A DNA stretch of 36,553 nt, from positions 1 to 36,553 of the forward strand of contig CAJQLP010000228.1 in NCBI GenBank assembly GCA_905479205.1, written 5' to 3'. Numbering within the stretch: position 1 is the first letter of the stretch; every line of letters starts with the position of its first letter. The position numbers and the translations under genes are program-made. The DNA is from an uncultured Luminiphilus sp. GTDB taxonomy: Bacteria; Pseudomonadota; Gammaproteobacteria; Pseudomonadales; Halieaceae. Below, piece by piece: positions 28,402 through 36,553 of the stretch. The notes under the pieces are model-generated. The model had not been told where the DNA came from. It saw only the letters and a program-made list of their open reading frames with translations, and made no database searches.

Positions 28402-29823
28402 TTAACCCTTAGCAATCTGCATCGTTTGGATGTTGGTGTACTCCACCAATCCATAACGACCAAATTCCACACCCAAGCCCGATTGTTTAACCCCGCCAAA
28501 GGGGGCGTCGGGTTGAATCATTGCGTGGTTGTTCACCCAAGCGGTACCACACTCCAAACGCGCGGCCAACGCTTGTGCTTGCTCGATATTGGAGGACCAC
28601 ACCGATCCGCCCAGGCCAACCGATACTGCGTTGGCGCGTGCCAGCGCGTCTTCAACATCGGTAAATTTAACCACTGGCAGAATGGGCCCAAAGGGCTCTT
28701 CCTGAACCAGACGGCTCTCCTCGGGAATATCGCGAACGATAGTGACCGGGAAAAAATAACCATCCCGCTCGAGGGGCGCACCACCGGTCATGAACGTTGC
28801 ACCGTCGGCTTTAGCGGCTTCGGCTAAGTCACAGACCTTATCGAATTGCATTTTGTTCTGAATAGGCCCGAAATCGGGACTCTCGCTGGCAGGACCCGTG
28901 GTCACGCTTGCTGCAATTCCCGCTAATGCGTCACACATCTCGTCATAGATGTCTTCGTGGACATACAGGCGTTTGAGCGCCGCACAGGTCTGACCGTTGT
29001 TGATCATTGCGGTAGCAAAAATTTTCCCTGCGGCCTCTGCGACGTTGGTATCCGGTAAAACGATAGCCGCATCGTTACCGCCCAATTCCAGAGTCAAGCG
29101 CTTCAGGTTGCCAGAGGCAGATTCCATGATGCGTTTACCAGTAGAGGTGGAACCGGTGAAGACGATCTTGTCGATATCTTCGTGGGCGGACATGCCCGCA
29201 CCAATATCTCCTTTGCCCGTCACCACGTTCAACACACCGGGAGGCAACAAATCATTGATGAGATGCGCAGCCTTGAGAACGGTTAACGGGGTGTATTCCG
29301 AGGGTTTTGCCACTACCGTACAGCCGGCCAATAAACCCGGAATGACGTGCCACATGGTTATGAGCAACGGGTAATTCCAAGGTGTAATAGAACCCACAAC
29401 GCCAACCGGCTTGCGATGGACCTCGATGCGGGCGTCGTCATTGTCTTGAATGACTTCCACTGGCAGATCAAGGGTGGCGGTATAACGAATCCATGCCAGG
29501 CACCCGCCCAGCTCAAACATGGCGCCGAGACCGGCAAAACCTTCGATGGGCTTGCCCTGCTCAGAACTGAGCAGTTGAGCGAGCTCACCCATATTCGCTT
29601 CAATGCGGTCGGCAATTTGTAAAACAACCGCGCGGCGCTCATCCATGGATTTAGCGCTCCAAGCCGGTAACGCAGCCCTTGCCGCTGCAACCGCCTGATT
29701 GAGATGGGCTTCCGTCGCCATCGGACATTGCGTAATCACCTGCTCGTTGGCGGGATTGATTACATCAAAGCTTGCGTCGGCGCCAACCGCCTCGCCATTA
29801 ATCAGCATGTTGAATTCAGACAT
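28402..29823 (-). CDS. NAD(P)-dependent aldehyde dehydrogenase (phenylacetaldehyde dehydrogenase by context)
   Basis: GSITPWNYPLL, FTGSTSTGKRI, LELGGNDAAIV (Glu) and NNGQTCAALKR (catalytic Cys). No signal peptide. Confidence 0.92.
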   Translation of the reverse strand: MSEFNMLINGEAVGADASFDVINPANEQVITQCPMATEAHLNQAVAAARAALPAWSAKSMDERRAVVLQIADRIEANMGELAQLLSSEQGKPIEGFAGLGAMFELGGCLAWIRYTATLDLPVEVIQDNDDARIEVHRKPVGVVGSITPWNYPLLITMWHVIPGLLAGCTVVAKPSEYTPLTVLKAAHLINDLLPPGVLNVVTGKGDIGAGMSAHEDIDKIVFTGSTSTGKRIMESASGNLKRLTLELGGNDAAIVLPDTNVAEAAGKIFATAMINNGQTCAALKRLYVHEDIYDEMCDALAGIAASVTTGPASESPDFGPIQNKMQFDKVCDLAEAAKADGATFMTGGAPLERDGYFFPVTIVRDIPEESRLVQEEPFGPILPVVKFTDVEDALARANAVSVGLGGSVWSSNIEQAQALAARLECGTAWVNNHAMIQPDAPFGGVKQSGLGVEFGRYGLVEYTNIQTMQIAKG

Positions 29824-30031
29824 TACGTTTCCTCTACGTAGTGGCTGCCCTCGCTTGGCCGCCTAGTTATTTATCTCTTAACGCAGGAGCTTTCGCTCCC
29901 CCTAGCCGTCTTTGTGGCCCGGCCCTTTCCGTAACATGTTACACAGTCTAGTCAGTTCCCAGCCCAATGCCTAGTGTCAACAACAGCTGTCAACATATTG
30001 GCCGATAACACCTATTCCTAAGCCCAACCCC

Positions 30032-31702
30032 TTAACCTACAGCACCCTCACCTGCAGCTTTTTCGCCGAACTCGGAGCGCACCAGAAGGCTGTGATAGTT
30101 GGCTCGATCTATCTCTCCCCGGGCGCTGCGATCTGTCACGGAAACCAGCCATATCACAGCGAATGCGAACGGCATGGTGAACAGTCCCGGATAATCATAA
30201 GGGAACAGTGGCTGCTCGTTGCCTATGACCGAGACCCAAACCTGAGGACCCAAGACGATTAACAATAGCGACGACAGGAAGCCTGCAATAGCACCATAGG
30301 TGGCCCCACGGGTGGTCAGTCCAGACCAGAACATGGAGAGCAACAAAATCGGGAACGTCACCGAGGCGGCAGTCACCATGGGCATGACCGCGATAAACGC
30401 AACATTCTCATTTTCAAAGGCGATACCCAAGACCACGGCAACCAAGCCAATGACAAACACAGCTATGCGCGTAATGCGCAGCTCAGTTTTGGGGTCAGGT
30501 TCACCCTGCTTGATGACCTGAGCATACAAATCATGGGAAATAGCAGCGGCACCCGACACCGTTAAACCTGCAACCACCGCGAGGATGGTGGCGAAACTCA
30601 CCGCAGACATAAATCCGGTGAGAATATCTCCGCCCATCGCCGAGGCAATATGAATGGCCGCCATGTTGATGCCGCCGGTGAGCTTGCCGTCGGCATCAAA
30701 ATATTCGGGATTCCCGTAAATAAAGGCCACGGTGCCAAAACCTAGCACCAACAGCACGAGGTAGAAATACCCCATGAACAGAGAGGCGTAAAAAGCGGAC
30801 AGCTGGGCCTGTCGCATATCAGGCACAGTAAACAGGCGCATGAGAATATGGGGCAAGCCCAGAGTTCCGAATAACATCGACACCTGAATGGTCGCTATTT
30901 GAACGGGATCTTTGAAAACCACGCCGGGGGACAGGATAGCCTCGCCCTTGGGGTGCTTCTCAACCGCTAGGGACAACAGCTCGTTGAAGCTGAAGCCCGT
31001 GCGCGCCAGAATCAGTATCGCAATGAGCGTGACCCCCGTTAACAGTAACGTGGCCTTAATGATTTGCACCCATGTGGTGGCTAACATCCCACCAAAAGCG
31101 ACATAGGCCAAAACGAGGGCGCTTACAGTTATCACGGCTACTTCATAAGGCAGACCAAACAGAAGCTGGATCAGTTTTCCAGCACCCACCATCTGGGCGA
31201 TGAGATACATAATCACAACAGCGATGGTGCCAATGGATGCCACGATTCTTATTTGACCACGCGCTAAGCGCTGGGACACCACATCGACAAACGTGAAGCT
31301 GCCCAGATTTCGCACCCGCTTGGCAAACATGAACATCAGCAGTGGCCAAGCAGCAAACGCGCCGAGGGACAAAATCATGCCATCGAAACCGCCCACGAAG
31401 ATCAGACCTGTGATCCCTAGGAAGGACGCCGCAGACATAAAATCTCCGGCAATCGCCGCACCGTTCTGCAGCCCGGTGATCTTGCCGCCGGCGTTATAAA
31501 AGGCTGCGCTGGAGGTTGTGGTTTTGGCCGCACGCCAAGTAATCAGCAGGGTCATCACCACAAACAACAGGAACATAACTATAGCGGTAGTGTTGAGCGG
31601 CTGCTGCTCTACTTCACCGTCAATTGAGCCGGCCGCCGCTGCGACACCAGACAGCACCAGCAAAGGAGCTGATCTCAGTAGAAACAAGAACATAGCCTTC
31701 AT
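30032..31702 (-). CDS. Sodium:solute symporter, ActP-like (candidate carboxylate/phenylacetate permease)
   Basis: About 13 TM; AFYNAGGKITGLQNGAAIAGDFMSAASFLGITG and LPHILMRLFTVPD are SSS/ActP motifs. Start at MKAMFLFLLRSAPLLVLSG, ATGA-coupled to the DUF485 gene. Confidence 0.9.
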   Translation of the reverse strand: MKAMFLFLLRSAPLLVLSGVAAAAGSIDGEVEQQPLNTTAIVMFLLFVVMTLLITWRAAKTTTSSAAFYNAGGKITGLQNGAAIAGDFMSAASFLGITGLIFVGGFDGMILSLGAFAAWPLLMFMFAKRVRNLGSFTFVDVVSQRLARGQIRIVASIGTIAVVIMYLIAQMVGAGKLIQLLFGLPYEVAVITVSALVLAYVAFGGMLATTWVQIIKATLLLTGVTLIAILILARTGFSFNELLSLAVEKHPKGEAILSPGVVFKDPVQIATIQVSMLFGTLGLPHILMRLFTVPDMRQAQLSAFYASLFMGYFYLVLLVLGFGTVAFIYGNPEYFDADGKLTGGINMAAIHIASAMGGDILTGFMSAVSFATILAVVAGLTVSGAAAISHDLYAQVIKQGEPDPKTELRITRIAVFVIGLVAVVLGIAFENENVAFIAVMPMVTAASVTFPILLLSMFWSGLTTRGATYGAIAGFLSSLLLIVLGPQVWVSVIGNEQPLFPYDYPGLFTMPFAFAVIWLVSVTDRSARGEIDRANYHSLLVRSEFGEKAAGEGAVG

Positions 31703-31944
31703 TCCTGAGTTTCCTTGCTTTCCATTTGCAGGAATAAAAATTCCATGCCAATAAAAATAAGCACCAACAGGATGAACATCAGCAATGAACCGGTGACCTG
31801 AGTCACCCCTAGTCGATGGCTCAAGGGCTCTCCCCAAGAGCTCCAATTCAGCGAGAACGAAAAGTAGAGTACCAAGTGCACCGCGGAAAATGCGAGGCGA
31901 CGGCGAGTCTTACGCTGTACATAGGCCAGTCTGGGATCTGTCAT
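31699..31944 (-). CDS. DUF485-like small membrane protein
   Basis: 81 aa with two hydrophobic segments, overlapping the symporter start; usual companion of ActP-type symporters. Confidence 0.7.
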   Translation of the reverse strand: MTDPRLAYVQRKTRRRLAFSAVHLVLYFSFSLNWSSWGEPLSHRLGVTQVTGSLLMFILLVLIFIGMEFLFLQMESKETQE

Positions 31945-32014
31945 ACAAAAACCTTTGTTATCGTTGTTTTGTCAGGGTTACATCACTGCGCTGCCAATAC
32001 CGTCAGCGGTTGGG

Positions 32015-33118
32015 TCACTCCCCGGCCCAGCGTTTGTCGAAGTCTACAACGACACGATCACTGATGGGATGCGCCTGGCAAGTGAGAATCATACCCGCCG
32101 CAATTTCATCCTGGGTGAGTCCCCGCTGGATGTCCATCTCCACCTCCCCCTCTACCAAGAGTGCTTTGCAGGTCGAGCATACCCCACCTTTGCAGGCGTA
32201 GGGCAAGTCCAAACCCACATTGATCCCGGCGTCCAATAGGTTTTCACCGTCAGCCGCTATTTCAATCATGTTTGTCCGGCCGTCAGCGACAATAGTGACA
32301 TTACATACCTTGCCGCCATAGGCCTCTGAGCGAGCATGATGTCGTGCCACTCGCTCCGCCGCATCCTCTGCCGAGCTGCCGAACAACTCGTATCGAATTT
32401 GATCTTCTCCGATACCAATGCCTTTTAAGCCCCGGGACACCTCCGAAATCATCGATTCAGGACCGCATAGTAAAAACAAATCAAACTGATTCAACTTCAC
32501 TAACTGGCGATTGAGCTCGGCACCTTTTTTGTTGTCCAGCCGCCCATTAAGAATGGGGGCCTCTTGGGCCTCGCGACTTAGAATATTGATCCAGTTGAAT
32601 CGATCTAGGTAGCGGTTTTTAAGGAACGACAATGTCTGACGAAACATAATCGTCGACGTTCGCTGGTTGCCATATAGCAAGGTAACGGAGCTCTGGGGTT
32701 CCGCCTCAAGCACAGCCTCAATATTGGACATAATGGGGGTAATACCCGAGCCAGCTGCGATGAACAGGTAGTTGTGGGCCTTCTGTGAATCCACATCGAC
32801 ACAGAAATGTCCCTGGGGCGGCATCACGTCAAGGGTTGATCCGACCTTGAGCTGATCATTGGCGAAGTTAGAAAACAAGCCTCCCTCAACCCGCTTGATG
32901 GCAACCTTCAAAGCGTCCCTGCCCGGACCAACACAAATTGAATAAGATCGACTCACGGTTTCGCCGTCGATGTCGGCACGCAGCGTCAAATACTGACCAG
33001 GCCTAAATCGAAAGGCATCCTTGAGTCCATCGGGAACATTAAACCCTACACACACCGCTTGGTCTGTTTCAGGTGTAACTTCCGACACAGTCAGCTGATG
33101 ATAAGCACCTGTCGACAT
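32015..33118 (-). CDS. paaE: Phenylacetyl-CoA 1,2-epoxidase reductase subunit PaaE
   Basis: FNR-type RFRPGQYLTL...SRSYSICVGP and C-terminal 2Fe-2S CKGGVCSTCKALLVEGEVEMDIQRGLTQDEIAAGMILTCQAHP. Confidence 0.93.
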   Translation of the reverse strand: MSTGAYHQLTVSEVTPETDQAVCVGFNVPDGLKDAFRFRPGQYLTLRADIDGETVSRSYSICVGPGRDALKVAIKRVEGGLFSNFANDQLKVGSTLDVMPPQGHFCVDVDSQKAHNYLFIAAGSGITPIMSNIEAVLEAEPQSSVTLLYGNQRTSTIMFRQTLSFLKNRYLDRFNWINILSREAQEAPILNGRLDNKKGAELNRQLVKLNQFDLFLLCGPESMISEVSRGLKGIGIGEDQIRYELFGSSAEDAAERVARHHARSEAYGGKVCNVTIVADGRTNMIEIAADGENLLDAGINVGLDLPYACKGGVCSTCKALLVEGEVEMDIQRGLTQDEIAAGMILTCQAHPISDRVVVDFDKRWAGE

Positions 33119-33120
33119 AA

Positions 33121-33642
33121 TTAGATCGCCTTAAACACGTCAAAGGGTTCGCTACAAGCCTTGCAGCGATACAGCGCCTTACACGCCGTTGAACCAAATT
33201 CACTGATGACAGCAACATCCTCACTGCCGCACTGGGGACATGCCGCTTTATCACCATCTGGGGCGGCAACGCCGTAGGCGGCCATCTTGCGCCGACTCTC
33301 TGGCGTGAGCCAAGCTGTGGTCCATGCGGGTGCCAAGCGGGTCTCGACTTCCACGTTGAGATAGCCAGCTTGGGCCAAGGCGGCGCGGGCGTCCTCCTCC
33401 ATGACCGTCATTGCAGGGCACCCGATGTACGTTGGCGTCATCACGATGTACACGCTGTCACCGCGCAGCTCCACGTTCTGAAGAACGCCCAGCTCATAAA
33501 GCGTAATCACGGGGATCTCGGGATCCATCACGGCGTCAAGAAGATCCCACAACTCAGGATTTGGCGAGTTGGCCCGACGAAGTCGGCGCGCCATCTCTTC
33601 CTCTGGGAGCAAGGGAATCAGATCAGCCACTTGAGTCATCAC
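33121..33642 (-). CDS. paaD: Phenylacetyl-CoA epoxidase-associated protein PaaD
   Basis: LLDAVMDPEIPVITLYELGVLQNVEL (DUF59) and C-terminal zinc motif CPQCGSEDVAVISEFGSTACKALYRCKAC. Confidence 0.93.
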   Translation of the reverse strand: MMTQVADLIPLLPEEEMARRLRRANSPNPELWDLLDAVMDPEIPVITLYELGVLQNVELRGDSVYIVMTPTYIGCPAMTVMEEDARAALAQAGYLNVEVETRLAPAWTTAWLTPESRRKMAAYGVAAPDGDKAACPQCGSEDVAVISEFGSTACKALYRCKACSEPFDVFKAI

Positions 33643-33654
33643 GATACTCGCCTG

Positions 33655-34413
33655 TTACCACTTAAGTCCGGGATAGGCTCGCTGCATGAACTGCAGTTCG
33701 GCCAGTAGATAGCCCAAATACTCCGTGTGGTGCCCTGTGCGTCCACCTCGGATAGACCAGTCGGCTTCTGGAAGGCTCAACGTGGCTTCCCTCAAAACCC
33801 CGGCCACGTTGTCATGCCAATCGTGCTGAAACAGACGGGGATCAACGGCTATACCTGAATCAATGAGGCGCTGCTCAAGCTCGTCTACCTCAAACAGCTC
33901 GTGGGTATAACCCCACAATTCGTCGACCGCCGCCTGCATACGGGCGTGACTTTCTTCAGTCCCATCCCCCAAGCGCAGCATCCACTCCCTACCACGACGC
34001 AGATGGTAGGTACTCTCTTTTTCGGCTTTGGCCGCGATAGCCGCCAGCCGGTCATCGTAGCTACCCTTGAGAGCCTGCAACATTGGTAAGGCATAAGCGT
34101 CATAAAAGAATTGGCGCACAACGCTGTGGGCAAAATCACCGCGGGGCAATTCGCAGAGCAGCAAATTGGTGAATGCTCTCGCGTCTCGGGTGTAAGCGAA
34201 GGTGTCCTCGGTTGTGTCCCCCCCCTCTAACTCCGCCGCATATTGGTAGAACATGCGGGCACGGCCCACATAGTCTAGTGCCACGTTGGTCACCGCCAAA
34301 TCTTCTTCAAGAAATGGGGCTCGACTAGTCCACTCGGAAACCCGGTGCCCCAAAATTAGGGCGTCATCACCGAGTCGCACCGCGTAGCGAGAGATATCCG
34401 TTCGTTCTGTCAC
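33655..34413 (-). CDS. paaC: Phenylacetyl-CoA epoxidase subunit PaaC
   Basis: LGDDALILGHRVSEWTSRAPFLEEDLAVTNVALDYVGRARMFYQYAAELEG: PaaC N-terminal pattern, in paaABCDE order. Confidence 0.93.
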   Translation of the reverse strand: MTERTDISRYAVRLGDDALILGHRVSEWTSRAPFLEEDLAVTNVALDYVGRARMFYQYAAELEGGDTTEDTFAYTRDARAFTNLLLCELPRGDFAHSVVRQFFYDAYALPMLQALKGSYDDRLAAIAAKAEKESTYHLRRGREWMLRLGDGTEESHARMQAAVDELWGYTHELFEVDELEQRLIDSGIAVDPRLFQHDWHDNVAGVLREATLSLPEADWSIRGGRTGHHTEYLGYLLAELQFMQRAYPGLKW

Positions 34414-34694
34414 AGGCTATCCACTCCCTCGGGCATCTCATACATGGAAGCATGACGATAGGGCTTGTCATCGAGGGGATCATAAAAACTCTCGCAGTCC
34501 GACTCCTGCGACGCAGTGATGTCTTTAGAAGCCACCACCCAGATGCTCACACCTTCACTGCGGCGGGTGTAGACATCTCGGGCGTACTCAAGCGCCTGCT
34601 CAGGATCGTCTGCATGAAGGCTACCAACGTGCTTGTGATCCAGCCCGCGACGGGAGCGGATAAAAACTTCATACAACTGCATGTGATCGGACAT
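34410..34694 (-). CDS. paaB: Phenylacetyl-CoA epoxidase subunit PaaB
   Basis: LYEVFIRSRRGLDHKHVGSLHADDPEQALEYARDVYTRRSEGVSIWVV is the PaaB signature. Confidence 0.93.
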   Translation of the reverse strand: MSDHMQLYEVFIRSRRGLDHKHVGSLHADDPEQALEYARDVYTRRSEGVSIWVVASKDITASQESDCESFYDPLDDKPYRHASMYEMPEGVDSL

Positions 34695-34715
34695 TGATCA
34701 TTCCCCCAGTAACAA

Positions 34716-35672
34716 TTAAGCGACGTTGGCCTTGCGAGCGCGACGTTTCGCGTCGTAAGCCGCCATTGCCTCCCGCACCCACGCGCCCTCTTCGTGAGCT
34801 TTGACGTGGTGTGCAAGGCGCTGGCGATTGCAGGGCCCGTTGCCAGAGACAACACGCTCGAATTCAGCCCAGTCGATGGCGCCAAAATCGTAGTGACCGC
34901 GCTCTTCGTTCCACTTTAAGTCGGGGTCGGGTACTTCCAGACCGATGGCATGGGCCTGCTGTACCGCCTGATCAACAAACTGCTGGCGTAGATCGTCGTT
35001 GGCTCGCCGCTTGATTTTCCACTTCATGTTCTGAGCGCTGTGTGCTGATTCGCCATCATGGGGGCCAAACATCATGAGGGCAGGCCACCACCAGCGATTG
35101 ACAGAATCCTGGGCCATAGCCTTTTGCTCATCGCTACCTTCCATGAGCGTCATCATGATGTGATAACCCTGACGCTGGTGAAAACTCTCTTCTTTACAAA
35201 TTCGCACCATGGCCCGGGCATAAGGACCGTAAGAGGTATTTTGCAGCGACACCTGATTAACAATGGCGGCACTGTCTACTAACCAACCGATGGCACCGAT
35301 ATCTGCCCAGGTGATGCTGGGATAGTTGAAAATTGAAGCGTATTTGCTGGTGCCCTTGTGGAGACGGTCAATCAGCTCTTCACGGGTAATACCCAAGGTC
35401 TCAGCTGCAGAGTACAGGTAGAGCCCGTGCCCCGCCTCGTCTTGAACCTTAGCGAGCAAGATGGCCTTGCGCTCCAGGGTAGGTGCCCGGCTGATCCAAT
35501 TTCCTTCAGGCTGCTCGCCAATCACCTCTGAGTGGGCGTGCTGGGAAATCTGCCGGATCAAGGTTTGCCGATATTTTTCCGGCATCCAATCCTTGGGTTC
35601 AATCTTCTCTTCCGCATCAATGCGAGCTTGAAACTGCTCTTCACTCGGCAGTGCTACTACGTTGTCCGTCAT
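34716..35672 (-). CDS. paaA: Phenylacetyl-CoA epoxidase catalytic subunit PaaA
   Basis: [74 protein letters not shown]. Confidence 0.95.
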   Translation of the reverse strand: MTDNVVALPSEEQFQARIDAEEKIEPKDWMPEKYRQTLIRQISQHAHSEVIGEQPEGNWISRAPTLERKAILLAKVQDEAGHGLYLYSAAETLGITREELIDRLHKGTSKYASIFNYPSITWADIGAIGWLVDSAAIVNQVSLQNTSYGPYARAMVRICKEESFHQRQGYHIMMTLMEGSDEQKAMAQDSVNRWWWPALMMFGPHDGESAHSAQNMKWKIKRRANDDLRQQFVDQAVQQAHAIGLEVPDPDLKWNEERGHYDFGAIDWAEFERVVSGNGPCNRQRLAHHVKAHEEGAWVREAMAAYDAKRRARKANVA

Positions 35673-35696
35673 GTTGCTGCTCCACTCAAGTTAACT

Positions 35697-36553
35697 TCAA
35701 ATTCGTTCGATAATCAGCGCGATGCCTTGCCCAACGCCAATACACATAGTGCACAGGGCGTACTGGCCGCCGCGCCGCTGTAGCTCATAGGTAGCGGTGG
35801 TCACCAGCCGAGCCCCGCTCATACCCAGCGGATGGCCGATAGAGATGGCACCGCCATTGGGGTTCACGTGTTCCGCGTCATCAGGCAAACCCAACCCGCG
35901 CATAACCGCTAAACCCTGGGCTGCAAAAGCCTCGTTGAGCTCAATAACATCCATCTGCTCAATGCTTAAACCCGCAAGCGCTAGCACTTTGTTGCTGGCT
36001 TCAAGGGGACCGTAACCCATAATGCGCGGCTCTAATCCACTGGTTGCCATGGCGACAATCCGCGACTTTGGCGTTAAACCATGTGCACGCGCGGCATCCT
36101 CAGAGGCCACCAGGAGCGCACAGGCGCCGTCGTTGACGCTTGATGCGTTGCCGGCGGTTACCGTGCCACCCTCTCTAAACGGGGTGGGAAGTTTAGCCAA
36201 AAGTTCGAGGGACGTTTCACGACGCGGCCCCTCGTCGGTATCGACGGTGATGGGATCTCGTTTTCTCTGGGGTATCACCACCGGAGCAATTTCCTCAGCA
36301 AGACGTCCAGCATCCTGCGCGGCCAGTGCTCTCTGATGGGATCGCAGCGCGAAGGCATCTTGATCTTCTCGGGATATGTTGAACTGCTCGGCAACGTTCT
36401 CGGCGGTCTCGGGCATAGAGTCGGTACCCCACGCTTTTTTAAACGCCGGGTTCACGAAGCGCCAACCAATCGTGGTGTCGTAGGTTTGAATATTTCGATC
36501 GAAAGCCGATGAGCCCTTACCGAAAACAAAAGGAGCGCGACTCATCGACTCAA
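35697..36553 (-). CDS. Acetyl-CoA acyltransferase (thiolase, PaaJ/PcaF-like), N-terminus beyond the window edge
   Basis: ...ESMSRAPFVFGKGSSAFDRN...NEAFAAQGLAVM...NPNGGAISIGHPLGMSGARL...CTMCIGVGQG: intact GHP and C-terminal Cys motifs. The frame is open through the right edge. Confidence 0.9.
   Translation of the reverse strand, partial: ESMSRAPFVFGKGSSAFDRNIQTYDTTIGWRFVNPAFKKAWGTDSMPETAENVAEQFNISREDQDAFALRSHQRALAAQDAGRLAEEIAPVVIPQRKRDPITVDTDEGPRRETSLELLAKLPTPFREGGTVTAGNASSVNDGACALLVASEDAARAHGLTPKSRIVAMATSGLEPRIMGYGPLEASNKVLALAGLSIEQMDVIELNEAFAAQGLAVMRGLGLPDDAEHVNPNGGAISIGHPLGMSGARLVTTATYELQRRGGQYALCTMCIGVGQGIALIIERI

Noticed and set aside
29886-29899. GGAGC-TTTC-GCTCC hairpin upstream of the aldehyde dehydrogenase
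   Set aside because: Only a 5-bp stem with no T tract; could be leader structure but not supported.
1-36553. Search for CRISPR arrays, tRNA/rRNA genes, transposases, integrases and phage genes
   Set aside because: No regular spaced repeats, no recognisable RNA genes and no mobile-element proteins were seen in the sequence or ORF track.

Overview
The window is a gene-dense catabolic region, probably from a gammaproteobacterium (inferred from gene content only). There are no rRNA, tRNA, CRISPR or transposase features that I can see. LEFT ARM (about 1-14.6 kb): a truncated cyclase-family gene (-), an orphan C-terminal stub of a GMC oxidoreductase, and a tightly packed + strand operon. The operon encodes a FadJ-like hydratase/dehydrogenase, an acyl-CoA ligase, a thiolase-fold protein lacking the usual catalytic Cys and His, a DUF35 OB-fold partner, an SDR, Rieske dioxygenase alpha and beta subunits, and a glutaryl-CoA-dehydrogenase-like enzyme. 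A MarR/HpaR-like regulator (-) follows, divergent from an amidase + AtoE-type transporter pair. RIGHT ARM (about 14.7-36.5 kb, all on -): in transcription order from the right edge, a partial thiolase, paaA-B-C-D-E, a DUF485 protein, a sodium:solute symporter, an aldehyde dehydrogenase, a TTQ amine dehydrogenase cluster (mauB-E-D-A type) with two c-type cytochromes, an AraC-type regulator, a TonB-dependent receptor, a lipoprotein amidohydrolase, a Tat-signal amidase, a class II HDAC-like deacetylase, and a MatB-like acyl-CoA synthetase. Best candidates for something new: (1) a right-arm route from an exported or imported amide, through a periplasmic aromatic amine and TTQ dehydrogenase, to phenylacetate and phenylacetyl-CoA; (2) a left-arm CoA-dependent pathway with a probable retro-aldolase (thiolase-like + DUF35) coupled to a Rieske oxygenase of unknown substrate. 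All functional names come from reading motifs by eye; no database search was run.
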